A program made the position numbers and the translations under genes. Positions 33,133-35,495 of a stretch of 35,495 nucleotides of DNA are shown piece after piece; within the stretch, counting starts at the first letter, position 1; each line of letters opens with the position of its first letter. The stretch is taken from positions 3,973 through 39,467 of the forward strand of contig PKWC01000255.1 in NCBI GenBank assembly GCA_003131925.1. The letters are read 5' to 3'. Below the pieces are notes generated by a model. It saw only the letters and a list, made by a program, of their open reading frames with translations. It searched no databases and was not told where the DNA came from. The stretch is from Alphaproteobacteria bacterium. Its GTDB lineage: Bacteria; Pseudomonadota; Alphaproteobacteria; Micropepsales; Micropepsaceae.

Positions 33133-33741
33133 GATCGCGAACGCGATCTCCGCTTCCCACGCGGTGCGCAGAAGAGCCGGAATCTGTTGCGGTGCGCGCA
33201 GGAGCGACCACACCACCCCCATAAGGTCGATTCCACCCGACGGATTCAGCGCAACGCAAGCTGCCGGCGGAAGCGTGCGATCAGCTGCATCGGAGACCAC
33301 GCGAAGCGCCGCAAAGGGCAGGCCTCTCGACCGTGCCGCGCGCGCCGCGACATGCGACTCCATGTCAGCCGCTGACGCGCGAGTCGCCGCGTACAATTTC
33401 GCCTTGGCATCGCGATGACTCGCGATCATATCGATGCCGGCCAGGGGAGCCACCACCGCGCCCGGCACGCGCTGCGCGAGCTCGCGAGTCCACGATGTAT
33501 GTGTCGGAATCGATTCCGAGTCTGCGACGACCTCGGATGCGACGATTACGTCTCCCACGCGCAACTCGGGCGAGAGGGCGCCGCAAATGCCGATGCTCAG
33601 AACGCGGCGTGCGCGTTTTCCAAGCTCATCCGCCAAACGTCGCTCAAGCGAAACCGCATCGCCGCCGCCAACGACTGGCACGATTCTGGGATTCGCGATC
33701 AGGCGCGCTTCGCGCGCGAGACCTGTTACGGCAACTATCAT
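33055..33741 (-). CDS. hpnG: Hopanoid-associated nucleosidase/phosphorylase (adenosylhopane to ribosylhopane)
   Basis: A 228-residue protein of the nucleoside-phosphorylase fold that removes adenine from adenosylhopane. Family marks are MIVAVTGLAREARLI at the start, VLSIGICGALSPELRVGDVI, the catalytic-region ADMESHVAARAA and VVSDAAD. The ATG at 33741 overlaps the shc stop by one base (TGATG), so the two genes are coupled. The frame is open upstream but lies inside shc. The C-terminal 25 residues (LFRCRHLLVGGFASANLGEL and onward) are encoded opposite the end of hpnH, and they may be a recent extension of the family core. Confidence 0.92.
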   Translation of the reverse strand: MIVAVTGLAREARLIANPRIVPVVGGGDAVSLERRLADELGKRARRVLSIGICGALSPELRVGDVIVASEVVADSESIPTHTSWTRELAQRVPGAVVAPLAGIDMIASHRDAKAKLYAATRASAADMESHVAARAARSRGLPFAALRVVSDAADRTLPPAACVALNPSGGIDLMGVVWSLLRAPQQIPALLRTAWEAEIAFAILFRCRHLLVGGFASANLGELAFDMG

Positions 33742-35495
33742 CAAATTCCGTATGAAACCCGATAGGAATTCCCAGCCCGGTGATTTCGGAACCGCGCGAC
33801 CGCCCACAACGGGAAAAACTTCGAATACCCATGATAGCGCAAATAGAAGACGCGTGGGAAGCCTCCCCCCGTGTAGCTTTCCTCCGGCCAAAGCCCTTGA
33901 TTGTCTTGCATTTTCTGGAGAAAGCCGATTCCCCGCGTGACGGCAGGATGGTCGATCCGCCCTGCGGCCATGAGTCCCAAGAGCGCCCAGGCGGTCTGCG
34001 ACGGCGCAGAAGGCGCCGGCTCGTATCCGTGATAGTCGAGCTTGTAGCTGTCGCAGCTCTCTCCCCAGCCGCCATCCTCGTTCTGAATCGCGACAAGCCA
34101 GTCTGCCGCCCTGCGAATGCTGGGCGAATCGGGGTCGAGACCGGCCGCGTTGAGGCCCGCGAGCGCCGACCATGTGCCATAGATGTAGTTCACGCCCCAT
34201 CGACCGAACCAGCTGCCGTCCTTTTCCTGGACGTGGGCCATGAAATCGAGCGCCGCCTTCATCGGAGGACTGTCCGAAGTCTCGCCCAATTGCGCGAGCA
34301 TACCGATGCATCGGGCGGTCACGTCGGCAGTGGGCGGGTCAAGAAGCGCGCCGTGATCGGCGAATGGAATGTTGTTGAGATAGTGATCGGTATTGTCAGC
34401 ATCGAATGCCGCCCAACCGCCATTGCGGCTTTGCAAGCCCTCAAGCCATTCGCGCCCGCGCGCGATCGCTTCGGAGTAATCGCTGCGCGCCCTGCCGATG
34501 CTGCGCGCGCGATCGAGCGTCATCACCACCACGGCAGTATCGTCGAGGTCGGGATAGTGAGCATTGTTGTACTGAAACGCCCATCCACCCGGACGCACAT
34601 CGGGCCGCTCCTCCGCCCAATCTCCTTTGACGTGCAAAACCTGCCGTGACTTCAGCCATTCGCACATGGCGCCGATCCGCGCGTCGGCATTCGCGCAGCG
34701 GGATTCCATCAGGGCATGCGCGGCGAGAGCAGTATCCCACACCGGCGAGACGCAGGGCTGGCAATAGGCCTCGTCCGCCCGGTGCACGAGGAGATTCTCG
34801 ACCGATTTGCGCGCCAATGCACGCTCTGCATGAGCGGTCGGATAGCGGAGCGCGTCGTACATCATCACGCTGTTAGCCATGGCAGGATAGATGGCGCCGA
34901 GACCGTCCTCGCCATTCAACCGCTCGGACACGAACTCCACGCAGCGCGCGATGGCGCGCTTGCGCAATCTCCCTGGCCAGACCGGTTCGACAAGCTTGAG
35001 AATACGATCGAGCACGGAAAACAAGGCCGCCCACCAGGGGTTCTGGTGCGGCGCGCGCAATGGAGGCGGCGCGCCGCTGTCGGCGAACAGCTCCCCGATA
35101 TGGATTCCGCGCGGATTGCGCGCCAGCGGCCGCAGAGTCGCAAGCACCAGCAGCGGCACGATCACCGTGCGCGCCCAATACGACATTTTCGACAGATGGA
35201 TCGGAAACCAGCGCGGCAGCAGGATGATCTCAACGGGAATGGTCGGCACGTTTCGCCACGACGATTCCCCGAAGAACGCAAGCAGGATGCGCGTGAAAAC
35301 ATTTGATCGCGCGGCGCCACCGCGCGCCAGCAGCTCTTCGCGCGCGCGGCGCATATGCGCCGCTTCGGGCAGATCGCCGATCATCTTCAGCGCGAAATAG
35401 GCCTTGACGCTGGCGCTGATGTCGAAGGCGCCGCCATGGATCAGCGGCCAGCCGCCGTGCTCGCCGAGATGATGCAGCGCCGCCATGTAGATCTG
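33741..35495 (-). CDS. shc: Squalene-hopene cyclase (N-terminus cut by the window edge)
   Basis: A membrane-bound cyclase that turns squalene into hopene and diplopterol, the base of all hopanoids. The visible part has 584 residues and reads off the right edge. About 60 N-terminal residues should be missing, judged from the place of the catalytic motif in known enzymes. The acid motif DXDD is seen as DLDD (34539-34550) in NNAHYPDLDDTAVV. QW-type repeats are seen as GGWAAFDADN, GSWFGRWGVNYIYGTW, GGWGES and QGLWPEESYTG. The aromatic-rich end GGFPRVFYLRYHGYSKFFPL is conserved. It is translationally coupled to hpnG. Genes that make squalene (hpnCDE) may lie upstream, outside the window. Confidence 0.97.
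   Translation of the reverse strand, partial: QIYMAALHHLGEHGGWPLIHGGAFDISASVKAYFALKMIGDLPEAAHMRRAREELLARGGAARSNVFTRILLAFFGESSWRNVPTIPVEIILLPRWFPIHLSKMSYWARTVIVPLLVLATLRPLARNPRGIHIGELFADSGAPPPLRAPHQNPWWAALFSVLDRILKLVEPVWPGRLRKRAIARCVEFVSERLNGEDGLGAIYPAMANSVMMYDALRYPTAHAERALARKSVENLLVHRADEAYCQPCVSPVWDTALAAHALMESRCANADARIGAMCEWLKSRQVLHVKGDWAEERPDVRPGGWAFQYNNAHYPDLDDTAVVVMTLDRARSIGRARSDYSEAIARGREWLEGLQSRNGGWAAFDADNTDHYLNNIPFADHGALLDPPTADVTARCIGMLAQLGETSDSPPMKAALDFMAHVQEKDGSWFGRWGVNYIYGTWSALAGLNAAGLDPDSPSIRRAADWLVAIQNEDGGWGESCDSYKLDYHGYEPAPSAPSQTAWALLGLMAAGRIDHPAVTRGIGFLQKMQDNQGLWPEESYTGGGFPRVFYLRYHGYSKFFPLWAVARFRNHRAGNSYRVSYGI

Noticed and set aside
33742..34311. 190-residue N-terminal extension of HpnG
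   Set aside because: It lies wholly inside shc in another frame. The family N-terminus and TGATG junction support the start at 33741.
1..35495. CRISPR arrays, tRNA or rRNA genes, insertion sequences, prophage genes
   Set aside because: No regularly spaced repeats, no cloverleaf-like sequences and no transposase, integrase or phage proteins were seen by eye. A tRNAscan and profile search would settle this.

Overview
The window is a GC-rich chromosomal segment of a bacterium that is very probably an alphaproteobacterium. The grounds are the Pseudomonas/alphaproteobacterial-type branched-chain 2-oxoacid dehydrogenase genes, a hopanoid gene cluster, a ligase-associated exonuclease/ligase pair, a GTTC-N7-GTTC LexA-type site and a hairpin repeat of a kind common in alphaproteobacterial intergenic DNA. 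No phage, insertion sequence, tRNA, rRNA or CRISPR array was seen. The order cannot be fixed from this sequence alone.

Layout. (1) 1-292 holds an inverted-repeat hairpin element. (2) 293-3877 (minus) is the bkdA1-bkdA2-bkdB operon (E1 alpha, E1 beta, E2). No E3 lies next to it. (3) 4096-12065 (all minus) carries accessory genes: a glutathione transferase, a VOC protein with a histone-H1-like tail, a CHY zinc-finger protein, a GIN-domain (DUF2807) exported protein, an outer-membrane protein, a Tyr/Asp-rich secreted protein with a clear terminator, a secreted prolyl oligopeptidase and a DUF4403 protein. (4) 12244-14883 (plus) is a DNA-repair pair, ligase-associated exonuclease plus ATP-dependent ligase, with a candidate LexA box upstream. 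(5) 14926-15198 encodes a small lipoprotein. (6) 15318-17991 (minus) is a DUF969-DUF979-DUF2891 operon, probably for 5-oxoproline uptake, divergent from a NagX-like membrane acyltransferase gene (18265-19443). Tandem palindromic sites lie between them.

(7) 19450-30782 is a glycan/lipid locus. It has a GT2-GtrA polyprenyl-phosphate sugar synthase/flippase-like protein, an SDR, a GNAT-like protein, three polytopic membrane proteins with GT-C-like first-loop acidic motifs, and an 1144-residue GH18-like/polysaccharide-deacetylase/GT2 fusion. My reading is that cytoplasmic GT2 enzymes make lipid-linked sugars or a beta-linked polymer, that GT-C-like enzymes use the lipid-linked sugars in the periplasm, and that the deacetylase/hydrolase halves of the fusion edit the polymer as it emerges. 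The product is unknown. This is the best candidate for an undescribed system here.

(8) 31027-35495 is a hopanoid cluster: ispH-hpnH on plus and shc-hpnG on minus, facing each other with a 78-bp tail-to-tail coding overlap. IspH supplies isoprenoid precursors, Shc cyclises squalene to hopene, HpnH adds 5'-deoxyadenosine and HpnG removes adenine. The shc gene runs off the right edge. Most neighbouring genes inside operons overlap by 1-4 bp or are 1-3 bp apart, which suggests translational coupling.
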